Shown: positions 16,426-25,030, numbered from the stretch's first letter. The stretch is DNA of 64,000 nucleotides from Sphingomonas sp. ERG5 (GCF_000803065.1 NZ_JSXI01000077.1:1-64000); one strand, 5' to 3'. The notes: generated from the sequence alone by a model not told the origin. A program made the numbers and translations.

Positions 16426-16777
16426 TTATTTGGAGGGATTCTTGGCCGGATAGACCGGCTTGCCACGCGGTGAGTCGTATCCGGTAAGGAGTAGGTTGCT
16501 GGCTGTTATTCCGGCATGATCTTTCGGCTGTTCAGTTGGATTCTGAACCTGATTCCGATATAATTTCAATGCTTGAGCTCAGGATACCGTTATTGCGTAA
16601 CGGCCCGACATCAGTCAGCGATCTCGCTGTTCTGACCGGAGCAGCCAGTACAGAATCGGTCGGTATCTCCTGCCATGTGAAGAGCGGATCGGCGGCTCGA
16701 GCAATGTCTCGTTCGGACACATGTGGTCACGGCCCGTGCTGGCGTTGAATCGAGGGCATTGTTATCTTCGCTGCTCG

Positions 16778-16793
16778 TCAGGCGTACGCCTGA
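16778..16793. repeat. 16-bp perfect palindrome at a stop codon
   Basis: TCAGGCGTACGCCTGA is a perfect palindrome that includes the stop codon of the hypothetical gene ending at 16778. It may be chance, a short hairpin or a protein site; no T-tract follows. Confidence 0.4.
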
Positions 16794-17158
16794 TGGTCTA
16801 TGATGCGGACGCCGTCTGACCGAGTAGCAAATTTGAGTTCGCCTATCTCTTTCAAGGCACTGATGGCGTTCTCTGCCTGACCATTCTGAATTCTGACCCA
16901 CTCGATCGCGACAAGCTCGACCGGGCCGAACTCAAGCGTGTCGATGAAGGGATGCGGCGGATACAGGCCGACGCCCACTCGCGCCGGCTTTTCCTCTTCC
17001 GCGTCGACGAATTTGAACCAGACCTGTGTGATGCCGAACTCGGGGCGCTGCAGTACCGCGAAAACCTTCCGCCATTTCGTATCGGACATGAGCGATGCCG
17101 ACATCGTGCGCCGTACATTCCGAAGGGTGCGCTCGCGTTCCTCGGTAAGGCTCCTCAC
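16778..17158 (-). CDS. Hypothetical protein coupled to the ABC exporter
   Basis: A 126-aa soluble protein starting at GTG 17158, overlapping the stop of the ABC transporter gene by 4 bases. The core reads KWRKVFAVLQ, ITQVWFKFVDAEEEKPARVGV, LEFGPVELVAIEWVRI, suggesting an alpha/beta single domain. It may belong to one of the uncharacterised DUF families of small soluble proteins; I cannot name it with confidence. Internal Met codons (MSASLMSDTKW) offer alternative starts nearer the conserved core. The tight overlap suggests co-expression, but nothing links it mechanistically to export. Confidence 0.6.
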   Translation of the reverse strand: MRSLTEERERTLRNVRRTMSASLMSDTKWRKVFAVLQRPEFGITQVWFKFVDAEEEKPARVGVGLYPPHPFIDTLEFGPVELVAIEWVRIQNGQAENAISALKEIGELKFATRSDGVRIIDHQAYA

Positions 17159-18957
17159 GCCGCTTCGCTGAACTGCAAACTCGCCAGCCGGGCATAGAGC
17201 CCGTTCTGCCCGATCAGCCCGCTATGCGTGCCGCTCTCGACGATCTGTCCGTCGTTCATGACGATGATCCGCTTCGCCGCGCGGACCGTGGCCAGGCGAT
17301 GGGCGATGACCAGCGTCGTGCGATCCTGCATCAGCCGTTCGAGCGCGTCCTGCACCAGCCGTTCGCTTTCGGCATCGAGCGCGCTGGTCGCCTCGTCGAG
17401 CAAGAGGATCGGTGCATCGCGCAGCAGAGCGCGGGCGATCGCCACGCGCTGGCGCTGCCCGCCCGACAGGCGTGCACCGCCTTCGCCCATGAATGTGTTG
17501 AGGCCCTCGGGCAGCTTGCGCAGGAATTCGGCGGCATTGGCGGCTTCGGCGGCGGCCCAGAGTTCGTCGTCGCCCGCTTCCCATTTGCCGTAACGCAGAT
17601 TGTCGCGCGCCGATGCGCCGAAGATCACCGTTTCCTGCGGCACCATGGCGATCCGGCGGCGAACTTCCGCGGGGTCGGCCTGGGGCAGGGGGACCCCGTC
17701 CATGCGGATTTCGCCAGCGTCGGGATCGTAGAAGCGCTGGATCAACTGGAACAGGGTCGTCTTGCCCGCACCCGACGGGCCGACCACCGCGACCGTCTCG
17801 CCCGGCGCGATGGCCAGCGAGAAATCGGCCAGCGCCGATACCTCGCGGCGGGTGGGATAGTGGAAGCGGACATGATCGAACTCGATCGCGCCCCGCGCGG
17901 GCAAGGGCAGGGGCGTCGGGTTGGCCGGCGGCGCGATCTCGGGCCGCTCTGCCAGCAATTCACCGAGCCGTCCGGCCGCGCCGGCGCCGCGCAGCAGGTC
18001 GCCATAGACTTCGGTCAGCGCACCGAATGCGCCCGCGACGATGCCGCCGGTCAGGACGAACGCGGCGATCGATCCGCCGCTGATGCGCCCGGCGGCGACG
18101 TCGATCGCTCCCTCCCACAGCACCAGGGTGATCGAACCGAAGATCATGAAGATCACGATCGCGGTCATGACCGCGCGCAGGCCGATGCGCCGCCGTGCCG
18201 CCGCGAAGGTCGCGGCAACCGCATCGGCGAAACGCATCGCCTCGCGATCTTCCTGCCCGAAGGCCTGGACGATCTTCATCGCGCCAAGTGTCTCGGTGGC
18301 GATCGACCCGACATCGGCGACGCGATCCTGCGAGGCGCGCGACTGATTGCGGATGCGGCGGCCGAGCAGAGTCATCGGCAGGATGATCGCCGGGATGCCG
18401 AGCATCAGCAGTCCGGCCAATTTGGGAGAGATCGCGAACAGATAGATCAGGCCACCGATTCCGGTGAAGCTGTTGCGCAACGCGACCGAGACAGTGGTTC
18501 CGACCACTTGCTCGATTAACGTGGTGTCCGACGTCAGCCGTGACGCGATTTCCGACGGGCGATTCTCCTCGAAGAAGCGCGGCGTCAGGGTGAGGAGGTG
18601 GCGCTGAACCGCCGTGCGAATGTCCGCAACGACTCGTTCGCCGAGCCATGAGACATAATAGAAACGCAATGCCGTGGCGAAGGCGAGCACGACGACGATC
18701 ATCAGCAGATAATGGAATGACGACGCGACCGCGTCGGTGTGACCGCCGGTGAAGCCGCGGTCGATCACGCGCTTGAAGCCGTAAGGAATGGCGATGGTCG
18801 CGGCGGATGTCGTGACCAGGGCAAAGCCCGCAATCGCGATCTGGCGCGGATAGCGCGAGGCATGGCGCCACACCATCGTCAGATCGCTCAGCCGCCGCTT
18901 CCCGGTCTCCTTCGCCGGAGGAGCGGTCGGGATGATTTGGGGGGCGGAGTCGGCCAT
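17155..18957 (-). CDS. MsbA-type ABC exporter (fused permease-ATPase)
   Basis: A 600-aa half-transporter with six N-terminal transmembrane helices (about residues 40-320) and a C-terminal nucleotide-binding domain. Walker A GPSGAGKTT lies near residue 391, the signature LSGGQRQRVAIARALL near 497, Walker B ILLLDEATSALD near 516, and the H-loop IAHRLATV follows. The transmembrane part has the type I exporter coupling segment FFEENRPSEIASRLTSDT. It would act as a homodimer exporting lipids, lipid-linked intermediates or drugs. The N-terminal tail before helix 1 is polar. The family is secure; the substrate is not. Confidence 0.92.
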   Translation of the reverse strand: MADSAPQIIPTAPPAKETGKRRLSDLTMVWRHASRYPRQIAIAGFALVTTSAATIAIPYGFKRVIDRGFTGGHTDAVASSFHYLLMIVVVLAFATALRFYYVSWLGERVVADIRTAVQRHLLTLTPRFFEENRPSEIASRLTSDTTLIEQVVGTTVSVALRNSFTGIGGLIYLFAISPKLAGLLMLGIPAIILPMTLLGRRIRNQSRASQDRVADVGSIATETLGAMKIVQAFGQEDREAMRFADAVAATFAAARRRIGLRAVMTAIVIFMIFGSITLVLWEGAIDVAAGRISGGSIAAFVLTGGIVAGAFGALTEVYGDLLRGAGAAGRLGELLAERPEIAPPANPTPLPLPARGAIEFDHVRFHYPTRREVSALADFSLAIAPGETVAVVGPSGAGKTTLFQLIQRFYDPDAGEIRMDGVPLPQADPAEVRRRIAMVPQETVIFGASARDNLRYGKWEAGDDELWAAAEAANAAEFLRKLPEGLNTFMGEGGARLSGGQRQRVAIARALLRDAPILLLDEATSALDAESERLVQDALERLMQDRTTLVIAHRLATVRAAKRIIVMNDGQIVESGTHSGLIGQNGLYARLASLQFSEAA

Positions 18958-19091
18958 CGCCAGCGCCTAGCAGGACCCGGTCCGTCTCTCAACGGGCCAG
19001 CGATATTAGCGACGGTATTGATTGCCAGTGCTGCACCGCACCACTATGCAATTGTATTCAAAGTAACCGTTTTATCCCGATAGGGGCGTCC

Positions 19092-20324
19092 ATGCTCTAT
19101 AATGCCTATGAAATGCAGCGTTCGATGCTCGCCGGGGCGAGCGCTTTTGCCGATTTCAGCGCCGGGATACTGTCCAATCCGGCCAATCCTTTCGCCTATT
19201 TCGGTGGTGGCCCGATCATGGGCTCCGCGCTTGAAGTTTTCGCGCACGCGTCCGCACCGCGCGGCAAGCCCGCCTTCGGGCTCGATCACACCATAATCGA
19301 CGGGCGCACCGTGCCGGTCATCGAGGAAGTCGTGCTGCGCAAGCCGTTCGGTCAGCTCAAGCGCTTCGTGCGCGAAGGAGTGAGCGGTGGTCCCAAGCTG
19401 CTGATCGTCGCGCCGATGTCGGGCCATTACGCCACGTTGCTGCGCGGTACGGTGGAACGGATGCTGCCGGTCGCCGATGTCTATATCACTGACTGGCGCG
19501 ACGCGAAGCTCGTGCCGCTCGCTGACGGCCGGTTCGATCTCGACGATTATATCGATTATATCGTCGAATTCCTCGACCTGATCGGCACGTCCGGGGACGG
19601 CGAGCGCCCGCATATGCTTGCGGTGTGCCAGCCTTCGGTGCCCTGTTACGCCGCCGCCTGCCTGATGAGCGCGGACAAGCATCCCAACCGTCCCAAGACG
19701 CTGACCATGATGGGCGGACCGATCGATACGCGCGAAGCGCCGACCGCGGTCAACACGCTGGCCACCGAGCGGCCCTTTGCCTGGTTCGAGCAGAATGTCA
19801 TCGCCACGATCCCGGCGACCTATGCGGGCGCGGGACGCCGGGTCTATCCCGGTTTCCTGCAGCTTGCCGGTTTCATGACGATGAACCTCGGTAACCACAT
19901 GATGTCGCATTGGGAGATGTTCAAACATCTCGTCCAGGGCGATGACGAGGGCGCCGACGCGACCAAGGATTTTTACGAGGAGTATCGTTCGGTCTGCGAT
20001 ATGACCGCCGAATTCTACCTCCAGACCATCGATGTCGTGTTCCAGGACCATGCGCTGCCCAAGGGCATCATGACGCACCGCGGCCGCACCGTGGATCCGG
20101 CGTCGATCACCGATATCGCGATCCTGGCGATCGAGGGCGAGCGTGACGATATTTCCGGGCTGGGCCAGACCAAGGCCGCGCTGACCATCGCCACCAAGCT
20201 TCCGGCGGCGAAGAAGAAATACATGATGGCCGAAGGCGCCGGGCATTATGGCATCTTCAACGGCAGCAAGTGGCGCACCAAGATCGCGCCGGTGCTGGAA
20301 GACTGGATGGCGAAGCACGCCTGA
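19092..20324 (+). CDS. phaZ: Intracellular polyhydroxyalkanoate depolymerase
   Basis: A 410-aa alpha/beta hydrolase of the intracellular PHB/PHA depolymerase family, which mobilises stored polyester granules to hydroxyacids. The N-terminus MLYNAYEMQRSML is the family hallmark. The nucleophile is Cys in the lipase-box-like VCQPSVP at about residue 179. LLIVAPMSGHYATLLRGTVERMLP and DVYITDWRDA are conserved, and the late GAGHYGIFNGSKWR carries the catalytic His. There is no signal peptide, as expected for granule turnover. The 134-base leader contains GC-rich TGC/GCA words, but I cannot assign a PhaR site. Confidence 0.93.
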   Translation: MLYNAYEMQRSMLAGASAFADFSAGILSNPANPFAYFGGGPIMGSALEVFAHASAPRGKPAFGLDHTIIDGRTVPVIEEVVLRKPFGQLKRFVREGVSGGPKLLIVAPMSGHYATLLRGTVERMLPVADVYITDWRDAKLVPLADGRFDLDDYIDYIVEFLDLIGTSGDGERPHMLAVCQPSVPCYAAACLMSADKHPNRPKTLTMMGGPIDTREAPTAVNTLATERPFAWFEQNVIATIPATYAGAGRRVYPGFLQLAGFMTMNLGNHMMSHWEMFKHLVQGDDEGADATKDFYEEYRSVCDMTAEFYLQTIDVVFQDHALPKGIMTHRGRTVDPASITDIAILAIEGERDDISGLGQTKAALTIATKLPAAKKKYMMAEGAGHYGIFNGSKWRTKIAPVLEDWMAKHA

Positions 20325-20337
20325 CGGCACTACGCGA

Positions 20338-20895
20338 ATGGCGATGTTTGCGGGGTATATTGAAGAGCTGCGGCATGTTTATGCCGATCATGACCTTCGC
20401 TTTTGCCTTTCCGAGCCAAATACGGAAAGCGTGCTGGCTGGCGCGGAAGCGCGGCTTGGCTTCGCCCTGGATCCTGGCTTGCGTGAAGCATGGAAGATCG
20501 CCGACGGCGGCGAGCATGAGGTGCGTGTTTTCCTCAGGCCGGGTTTTCTAACTGGATATGACTTCCTCTCATTGGCCTCGGCCGAAGAGGCCCGAGCCAG
20601 GATGGAGCGCAGGTCCGCTCAATATATCGACTATGTCGAAGAGACGGTCCGCGACCACCGTATTCGTGACGGTTGGTTCCACGGCGGATGGGTTCCATTC
20701 GCTGCCTTTGGCGGCAGTTCGCTGATGCTGATACAGGACCATTCACCCGCCGAGGCGGGAAAAGTGGGGCAGGTCATCGCCTTCACCCACGATCCCGATG
20801 AAATCACCTATGTGGCACCGGATTTCGAGACCTTCCTCCAGCTTTCGTTGGAAGCCGTCCGGGACGATCCGGAGGAATTCCTCGAAATATTCTAG
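20338..20895 (+). CDS. SMI1/KNR4-family protein
   Basis: A 185-aa protein with the SMI1/KNR4 (SUKH) pattern: an N-terminal LGFALDPGLREAWKIADGG helix-turn and a central GWVPFAAFGGSSLMLIQDHSP core, then EITYVAPDFETFLQLSLEAV. SUKH proteins are frequent immunity partners of contact-dependent or polymorphic toxins, but stand-alone housekeeping members exist. No toxin gene is next to it; it lies 13 bases after phaZ and may simply be co-transcribed. The start at 20338 (MAMF) was chosen because residues upstream are out of family; ATG 20344 is an alternative. Confidence 0.8.
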   Translation: MAMFAGYIEELRHVYADHDLRFCLSEPNTESVLAGAEARLGFALDPGLREAWKIADGGEHEVRVFLRPGFLTGYDFLSLASAEEARARMERRSAQYIDYVEETVRDHRIRDGWFHGGWVPFAAFGGSSLMLIQDHSPAEAGKVGQVIAFTHDPDEITYVAPDFETFLQLSLEAVRDDPEEFLEIF

Positions 20896-21117
20896 GCTCG
20901 AGCGTTGATGCGTTCCATTCACGCCGGGTCGAGATCACTTGCGCGACGCCCTGTCGAGGACCCGTAAGAAGGGCATTTGGCGTGGGAGTTCCATCGCCAT
21001 GGGGGGACGCGCGACGTTCATAACCTGCGCACGTCTTGCGCTCCGGCAGTGCGCCAAATTCACATAAGCAACTGATATATAATAATTTATACTGGATTCT
21101 CGCCGAAGGCGTGGCGC

Positions 21118-21149
21118 GAGATATGTTACATTCAGGTGTAACATATCTC
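21118..21149. repeat. 13-bp perfect inverted repeat GAGATATGTTACA
   Basis: GAGATATGTTACA (21118-21130), spacer ttcagg, then the exact reverse complement at 21137-21149. It lies in a 413-base spacer between the SMI1 gene and the convergent DUF805 gene, and otherwise I see no gene there. No T-tract follows, so it is more like an operator or a mobile palindromic repeat than a terminator. A truncated copy with the same spacer length opens the window. Confidence 0.8.
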
Positions 21150-21308
21150 CGCCGTGCGTTCCTTCAGCCCCAACGTCGTCGGTGATTCAACTGACGCGCC
21201 GGATCGGGCATGACATGCCTTGTCGGCCTGATACCGGCTCGCTCTTTCTCAGTGTCGAAAACAGGCTGTGGCGTAACACCAGCGCAATGCCTTCACGCTT
21301 GCCGGTCC

Positions 21309-21848
21309 TCAGATTCTTGCGGTCGATGCAATTGCCTCGTCGGGCATCTCCAGGCGGGGGTCCGAGCCGAAACGATTGTCGCCAGGCGTTTCGGGCAGAA
21401 AATTCAGCACCAGCGTGGCGAGTAGGGAGACAATGCCGACGGCCCATAATGTCGTGGTCAGGGGTGTCCAAATGATCATGCGTGACCAGGGGCCGAAATG
21501 AACCGTTGCGGAACTGATCGGGCCATCGCCGGCAGGCAGCATGACAAGAGTCAATATACTCAGCGCGGCAATGACATATGTCATCGACCACCAGCCCGAC
21601 CGGTTCTGATCGTGGAGTCGGCGGACAAATTGCGGGAGCGATGGCCAAGCCCAGATCATCGACCAAATGATGCCAGCCACCGCCAGCGGGCCAAATGGCG
21701 GCGAGTCGCGTTCCGTGATGTTCAGAACGCTGGCCAGCATCGACAACAGACTGAACGCCACAACCTCAGTCCGGGTCGAGCGCCCGCTGAATTCGAACGC
21801 ACGGGTGAACGTCCGAAAGGCCAGCTGAAACGAGAGAGTGTTGCTCAT
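21309..21848 (-). CDS. DUF805 family inner-membrane protein
   Basis: A 179-aa membrane protein. The DUF805 signature is clear: FEFSGRSTRTEVVAFSLL at the first helix, then SLPQFVRRLHDQNRSGWW in the middle. About four hydrophobic segments follow. Function is unknown in general. The frame is open to 21884, but the Met at 21848 (MSNTLSFQLAFRTFTRAF) matches where family members begin. Confidence 0.85.
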   Translation of the reverse strand: MSNTLSFQLAFRTFTRAFEFSGRSTRTEVVAFSLLSMLASVLNITERDSPPFGPLAVAGIIWSMIWAWPSLPQFVRRLHDQNRSGWWSMTYVIAALSILTLVMLPAGDGPISSATVHFGPWSRMIIWTPLTTTLWAVGIVSLLATLVLNFLPETPGDNRFGSDPRLEMPDEAIASTARI

Positions 21849-21924
21849 GACCGCAAGTCTGTACGCGCTCGACCCGCCGGTCAATTCTCCCGGCTCCGTT
21901 CGCTGGAGCCGAATACGGTCGAAT

Positions 21925-22305
21925 TCAGGCGTAACTCACCACTTCGAACTCGATCCCGTCGGGGTCGAGAAAATAGAAGCGCCGTCCCGGTTCGTAATCG
22001 CCATGCGAGAAGGGCCTGAGTCCCAGTGCGATCACCCGTTTCTCGACCTCGTCCAGATCGTCGACCAGCACGCCGATATGATTGAGCGGCGCGCCCTTGG
22101 GATAACGCGCGGTGAGATGCTGACCGCGTGGGCCGGTATAGAAAGCGATATAGTCGGTTTCACCGCCGGCATGGATGGTGAAACCGCCGTCGCGCGCCGG
22201 GCCACGCCAGCGTTCCTCCCAGCCAAACAGCATCTCGACCATCAGCGCCGACCGCTCGGGGTCGCTGACGGTTACATTGGCATGTTCGAGTTTGGCCTGC
22301 GTCAC
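21925..22305 (-). CDS. VOC-family (glyoxalase-like) protein under SoxR control
   Basis: A 126-aa vicinal-oxygen-chelate fold protein with two beta-alpha-beta-beta-beta modules. Conserved features are KLEHANVTVSDPERSALMVEMLFGW, the central LNHIGVLVDDLDEVEKRV and the final FYFLDPDGIEFEVVSY. Metal ligand candidates are His in LEHANV and NHIGV and the last Glu in IEFEVV. Members include glyoxalases, fosfomycin-resistance enzymes and dioxygenases. The start is GTG at 22305, because AAGGAG lies 6-7 bases upstream. The gene is divergent from soxR with a SoxR box between them, placing it in the soxS position of the classical arrangement; a role in redox or toxic-quinone defence is inferred. Confidence 0.88.
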   Translation of the reverse strand: MTQAKLEHANVTVSDPERSALMVEMLFGWEERWRGPARDGGFTIHAGGETDYIAFYTGPRGQHLTARYPKGAPLNHIGVLVDDLDEVEKRVIALGLRPFSHGDYEPGRRFYFLDPDGIEFEVVSYA

Positions 22306-22352
22306 GGCGGTCTCCTTGATTACCGATTCGAGTTGACGCACGGCTTCTGCAA

Positions 22353-22370
22353 CCTCAACCTAAGTTGAGG
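22353..22370. promoter_or_regulatory. SoxR binding site (SoxR box)
   Basis: CCTCAACCTAAGTTGAGG is an 18-bp palindrome with 16 positions paired, very close to the known soxS operator. On the minus strand TTGACC overlaps its left edge as a -35 element, with a long 19-base spacer as at soxS, pointing at the VOC gene. The plus-strand soxR start lies 15 bases beyond it, so autoregulation is also likely. Confidence 0.85.
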
Positions 22371-22384
22371 TCAAGAGGTTTTGA

Positions 22385-22888
22385 ATGATGACGGGCTTGA
22401 AGGCGAGCGACGTGATTTCGATCGGCGATCTTGCGGCGCGGGTCGGCGTCTCGGTGTCGGCGATCCGCTTCTACGAGGCGAGGGGCTTGCTCAGCCCGTT
22501 CCGCAATGCCGGCGGGCAGCGGCGCTTCCTGCGTTCGGATATCCGCCGATTGTCGTTCATTCTGATCGCGCAACAGCTTGGCTTGTCGATCGAGGCGATC
22601 GGTGGGGAACTGGCCAAGCTGCCCGGCGAACGTACGCCCAACGCGACGGACTGGCGGCGGATGAGCGGGGGGATGCGCAAACTGCTCGACGATCGCATCG
22701 CCGCGTTGACGCGGACTCGCGATCTGCTCGACGTGTGTATCGGCTGTGGCTGCCTGTCGCTGCGCAAATGCGCGCTGTACAATCCGCAGGATCGCGCGGC
22801 AGCCAAGGGCCCGGGTCCGCGCTATGTCATGGGCGATGAAGCGATTGAGGCGGATCGGGTCGAACCCGATCCGCCTCTCGTCTGTTAA
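22385..22888 (+). CDS. soxR: Redox-sensitive transcriptional activator SoxR
   Basis: A 167-aa MerR-family regulator. The N-terminal winged helix reads ISIGDLAARVGVSVSAIRFYEARGLL in pieces, followed by the RNAGGQRRF wing. The [2Fe-2S] cluster ligands are C118, C121, C123 and C129 in CIGCGCLSLRKC, exactly the SoxR pattern. SoxR senses redox-cycling compounds by cluster oxidation and untwists promoters with long spacers. Two consecutive ATGs begin at 22385, with AGAGG upstream. The 4-base tail overlap with the thiolase gene is convergent. The target visible here is the divergent VOC gene. Confidence 0.95.
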   Translation: MMTGLKASDVISIGDLAARVGVSVSAIRFYEARGLLSPFRNAGGQRRFLRSDIRRLSFILIAQQLGLSIEAIGGELAKLPGERTPNATDWRRMSGGMRKLLDDRIAALTRTRDLLDVCIGCGCLSLRKCALYNPQDRAAAKGPGPRYVMGDEAIEADRVEPDPPLVC

Positions 22889-24063
22889 AGGACTTCGAAC
22901 AGGCCGGCTGCGCCCTGGCCGCCGCCGATGCACATCGTCACGACGACATATTTCGCGCCGCGACGCTTGCCTTCGATCAGCGCATGGCCGGTCGCGCGCG
23001 CGCCGGTCATGCCATATGGATGGCCGATCGAGATCGCGCCGCCGCTGACGTTGAGCAGTTCGTCCGGAATGCCGAGCTTGTCGCGGCAATACAGCACTTG
23101 CACCGCGAACGCCTCGTTCAATTCCCACAGGCCGATATCGTCCATTTTCAGGCCGAAACGCTGCAGCAGCTTGGGGATCGCGACGACCGGGCCGATGCCC
23201 ATTTCATCGGGCTCGGTACCACCGACCGCCATGCCGACATAACGGCCAAGCGGAGTCAGACCGCGCTTTGACGCAAGCGCTTCTTCCATCAGCACGCTGG
23301 CCGAGGAGCCGTCGGACAGCTGGCTGGCATTCCCGGCGGTGACGTTCATGCCTGGACCCATCACCGGCTGCAGCGCCTTCAGGCCTTCCAGCGTGGTCTC
23401 GGGCCGGTTGCCCTCGTCCTTGGCGAGCGTCACTTCCTTGTAGGTGACCTCCTTGGTCTCCTTGTTGACGATCGCCATGTTCGCGGTGACCGGCACGATT
23501 TCCTTGTCGTAATAACCGGCCGCCTGAGCGGCGGCGGTACGCATCTGCGACTGAAAGGCATATTCGTCGCACGCATCGCGGCTGATGCCATAGCGCTTGG
23601 CGACGACTTCGGCCGTGCCGAGCATCGGCATGTACACGTCCTTGTGCAGCGCGATCAGTTCGGGATCAGCCGCGACGCGCATCTGCGGGGTCTGGACGAG
23701 CGAAATGCTTTCCACGCCGCCGCCGATGGTGATGTCCATATTGTCGGTGATGATCTGCTTCGCGGCGGTCGCGATCGCCATCAGGCCGGAGGCGCACTGA
23801 CGGTCGACCGACATGCCGGCAACCGAGACGGGCAGGCCGGCGCGCAGCAGTGAGGTGCGCGCGATATTGCCCGCCTGATGGCCCTGCTGCAACGCGCAGC
23901 CGAACACCACGTCATCGACTTCGGCACCGTCGATCCCGGCACGTTCGACCGCCGCCTTGATCGAATGGCTGGCCAGCGTCGGCGCAGGCGTGTTGTTGAA
24001 CGCGCCGCGATAGGCGCGGCCGATGGCGGTACGGGCGGTGGAAACGATGACGGCGGAACGCAT
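22885..24063 (-). CDS. Acetyl-CoA acyltransferase (thiolase)
   Basis: A 392-aa thiolase that cleaves 3-ketoacyl-CoA or condenses acetyl-CoA. The nucleophilic cysteine is C90 in VDRQCASGL, the catalytic His is H348 in GHPYGMTGAR and the second Cys is C378 in CIGGGQGAAGLFE. The degradative FadA-like type is favoured by the sequence and by the following MaoC hydratase gene upstream in the same direction. With the ACAD pair elsewhere in the window it points to active fatty-acid or aromatic-side-chain oxidation. Chain-length specificity cannot be read from the sequence. Confidence 0.93.
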   Translation of the reverse strand: MRSAVIVSTARTAIGRAYRGAFNNTPAPTLASHSIKAAVERAGIDGAEVDDVVFGCALQQGHQAGNIARTSLLRAGLPVSVAGMSVDRQCASGLMAIATAAKQIITDNMDITIGGGVESISLVQTPQMRVAADPELIALHKDVYMPMLGTAEVVAKRYGISRDACDEYAFQSQMRTAAAQAAGYYDKEIVPVTANMAIVNKETKEVTYKEVTLAKDEGNRPETTLEGLKALQPVMGPGMNVTAGNASQLSDGSSASVLMEEALASKRGLTPLGRYVGMAVGGTEPDEMGIGPVVAIPKLLQRFGLKMDDIGLWELNEAFAVQVLYCRDKLGIPDELLNVSGGAISIGHPYGMTGARATGHALIEGKRRGAKYVVVTMCIGGGQGAAGLFEVL

Positions 24064-24088
24064 GGGTATTGATCCTTCTTGCTTCTTC

Positions 24089-24189
24089 CTCCCCGCCCGC
24101 TCGCTTGCGGGAAGGGGTGGGCCTGTGCCCTTGGTTGGATGGGGGAAGGCGGACAGGCTCTCCCCCTATCCCTCCCGCCAGCGGGAGGG
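24089..24189. repeat. GC-rich palindromic repeats between thiolase and MaoC genes
   Basis: The spacer holds two REP-like blocks: ccccgcccgctcgcttgcgg followed by gaagggg at about 24092-24118, and CCCTCCCGC-ca-GCGGGAGGG (24170-24189), a 9-bp perfect stem. Such blocks are frequent in sphingomonad spacers and may stabilise or attenuate the operon transcript. Confidence 0.55.
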
Positions 24190-24198
24190 GGATTCAGG

Positions 24199-24657
24199 TC
24201 AAACGAAAATCTGGCTGATCCATTCCGCGATCATCGCTGGCTTGTCCTCGCCTTCGATCTCGACGGAGAATTCATTGGTCTGCTGCCACTGGCCGGGACG
24301 CTTCTCGGCGAATTCGACCAGCTTGAAACGGCCGCGCACGCGCTTGCCGGAGCGGACCGGCGTGAGGAAGCGGACTTTGTTGCCACCATAATTGACGCCC
24401 ATCTTCACGCCCTCGATCGACACCGGGTCGATGATCTTCGAAGACAGCAGTGGCATCAGCGACAGGGTCAGGAACCCGTGCGCAATGGTCCCGCCGAACG
24501 GCGTCATCTTGGCCATTTCGGGGTTCACATGGATGAACTGGTGATCGCCGGTCGCATCGGCGAACTTGTCGATCATCTCCTGGCTCACCTCGACCCAGTC
24601 GGAAACGGATTCAGTGCCGATCCGGCCCGCCATTTCCTGCACGCTGATCGTCGTCAT
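24199..24657 (-). CDS. MaoC-family enoyl-CoA hydratase
   Basis: A 152-aa hot-dog-fold protein. The hydratase-2 motif DATGDHQFIHVNPEMAKMTPFGGTIAHGFLTLSLM contains the catalytic Asp and His pair of (R)-specific enoyl-CoA hydratases. Such enzymes hydrate trans-2-enoyl-CoA to (R)-3-hydroxyacyl-CoA and can feed PHA synthesis. ATG 24657 is preceded by GAAGGGA; the open frame upstream to 24915 is not family-like. It is upstream of the thiolase on the same strand and probably co-transcribed despite the repeat-filled spacer. Confidence 0.9.
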   Translation of the reverse strand: MTTISVQEMAGRIGTESVSDWVEVSQEMIDKFADATGDHQFIHVNPEMAKMTPFGGTIAHGFLTLSLMPLLSSKIIDPVSIEGVKMGVNYGGNKVRFLTPVRSGKRVRGRFKLVEFAEKRPGQWQQTNEFSVEIEGEDKPAMIAEWISQIFV

Positions 24658-24886
24658 CGCATTTCCCTTCGCGCCCGTTCGCAGATGCGGGTCAGATAGG
24701 CGTCGAGTGGTGCGCTCGGCAAGTGGCTGGTGACCGGAAACGTGCCAGAAACGTGAATACCGCTTCTGCCGTAGCGTCGAAGTCACGCAAATGTGCGATC
24801 TTTTATTGGTTCGACAGCGAACCGGACATTCTAATTTTTGTCGCCGGCATCCGAATCGGGTTTCTTGGCAACCAACTCCCACAGTC

Positions 24887-25021
24887 CTAGCTCGCGCCGA
24901 AATACACATCGACACTGTGAATCTGGCCGTCGCGCACAGTCAGATATTCGGTGTTCCGGAACCATACGGCGCCGGTCCCGGAACGCTTCATATTGCGCGC
25001 ACCATCTCTCGCGGCTGCCAT
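24887..25021 (-). pseudogene. Remnant of a SnoaL-like protein C-terminus
   Basis: A 44-codon fragment ending NTEYLTVRDGQIHSVDVYFG, the typical last two strands of a SnoaL/NTF2-like domain. The first two thirds of such a domain are absent. It lies directly after the mscS stop in the same reading frame (TGA, three codons, ATG). The rest of the 24658-25030 spacer has no gene. This is a relic of a lost gene, or possibly the 3' end of a gene replaced by the mscS insertion. Confidence 0.6.
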
Positions 25022-25030
25022 GCCCGTTCG

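Noticed and set aside
16532..16748. Small frames in the 16.5-16.75 kb spacer
   Set aside because: Overlapping frames on both strands, no ribosome binding sites and no domain; left as empty spacer.
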